A DNA stretch of 49,330 nucleotides. Origin: Kribbella turkmenica. GTDB taxonomy: Bacteria > Actinomycetota > Actinomycetes > Propionibacteriales > Kribbellaceae. The DNA is taken from the NCBI RefSeq assembly GCF_004348725.1, contig NZ_SMKR01000033.1, positions 1 through 49,330 of the forward strand, written 5' to 3'. Below the pieces are notes generated by a model. That model saw only the letters and a program-made list of their open reading frames with translations. It ran no database searches and was not told where the DNA came from. Below are positions 49,052 through 49,330 of this stretch, piece after piece. The translations under genes were made by a program, and so were the position numbers. Numbering within the stretch: the stretch's first letter is position 1; the number at the start of each line of letters is the position of its first letter.

Positions 49052-49151
49052 CCCGCTGCGCCGAGTGACCCAGCCGCGCCGCATGCCCCGCTGCGCCGAG
49101 TGACCCAGCCGCGCCGCATGCCCCGCTGCGCCGAGTGACCCAGCCGCGCCG
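49032..49151. repeat. 35-bp tandem repeat at the 3' end of the DUF559-like gene
   Basis: Units run 49032-49066 (three differences in its first part), 49067-49101 and 49102-49136 (these two identical), with a partial fourth from 49137 to about 49151. Each unit begins GACCCAGCCGCGCCG and ends GCTGCGCCGAGT. The first unit contains the last codons and the stop of the upstream gene, so the array looks like repeated duplication of that gene's tail. Confidence 0.9.
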
Positions 49152-49265
49152 AGTGCCTGCCTGACCTCCGCCGGGCTGAGCGCTGCCCGCCCCTCGCGCT
49201 CACACACGCGATGGGTTATCCGGCCGGGTTGCCCCTTCTCCGCCCCTGACACGAGGTGACAACCG

Positions 49266-49296
49266 GCAACTTGAGGGGAGAACCCATGCAAGTTGC
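49266..49296 (+). promoter_or_regulatory. Inverted repeat enclosing a ribosome binding site and start codon
   Basis: GCAACTTG (49266-49273) and CAAGTTGC (49289-49296) form a perfect 8-bp stem whose 15-nt loop holds GAGGGGAG's 3' part and the ATG at 49286. As RNA it could hide the start. It may also be a protein-binding dyad. Confidence 0.4.
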
Positions 49297-49330
49297 TGGC
49301 GCCGGTGCCGGCGGGTGCGGGGCGCCGGGG
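49286..49330 (+). CDS. Start of an unidentified gene, cut by the window edge
   Basis: ATG 49286 lies 5 bases after GAGGGGAG (about 49273-49280), a strong ribosome binding site. Only 15 codons are present (MQVAGAGAGGCGAPG), low in complexity and too short to identify. Confidence 0.4.
   Translation, partial: MQVAGAGAGGCGAPG

Noticed and set aside
49032-49151. CRISPR array
   Set aside because: The repeats are directly tandem without spacers, and there are no cas genes in the window.

Overview
The window is a high-GC chromosomal segment from an actinomycete. GTG starts, stop/start overlaps, leaderless-looking promoters, a HAIR-type operator before lon and an AfsR-like TPR protein all fit. The gene content resembles Propionibacteriales of the Kribbella/Nocardioides type, but that family-level guess comes from reading, not from a search. 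I see no transposase, integrase, phage gene or CRISPR array.

Layout. 1-1280: two RibD-type dihydrofolate reductase-family proteins (one cut by the window edge) and an ArsR regulator, all on the minus strand. 1521-3930: the lysC-asd operon and a bidirectional terminator. 3948-5690: an orphan TrmB/LuxR-type regulator and a poorly coding stretch with one possible peptide ORF. 5647-28713: a cell-surface glycopolymer locus of about 23 kb. 28835-36265: accessory genes (S15 peptidase, a frameshifted small secreted protein, a PfkB kinase, a 3-oxoacid CoA-transferase pair, a TPR protein, a CBM9-like protein, a membrane protein). 36283-43401: lipB, tRNA-Pro, a metallophosphoesterase, a YqeY protein, a PASTA penicillin-binding protein and lon. 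43591-47971: two ArsA-like ATPases divergent from a DUF4177-RidA-Nudix-MBL operon. 48107-49330: a DUF559/AbiEi-like gene, short tandem repeats and the start of one more ORF.

The glycopolymer locus is the main interest. Its right part (12761-28713) is one tightly packed plus-strand operon: an ABC-2 exporter (Wzm/Wzt type), glycosyltransferases, an acyltransferase, and all five steps of the Wbp pathway (WbpA, B, E, D and I types) predicted to make UDP-2,3-diacetamido-2,3-dideoxy-mannuronate. Its left part carries WecB- and WecC-type enzymes predicted to make UDP-N-acetylmannosaminuronate, with more transferases. The cell may therefore export a wall polymer containing both sugars, a teichuronic-acid-like idea that is inference. 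Three proteins share an unusual glycosyltransferase module (GPxNxAGQ ... HGxDIRxP ... KGS ... DQxxxGSYG), one of them fused to a GT4 enzyme. Two small proteins next to transferase genes (8344-8994 and 16849-17406) match nothing I can name with certainty.

The housekeeping block at 37046-47971 resembles the ponA2/Rv3683/Rv3677-Rv3680 neighbourhood of mycobacteria as I recall it, but lacks the whiB gene expected there and has lon in that place.
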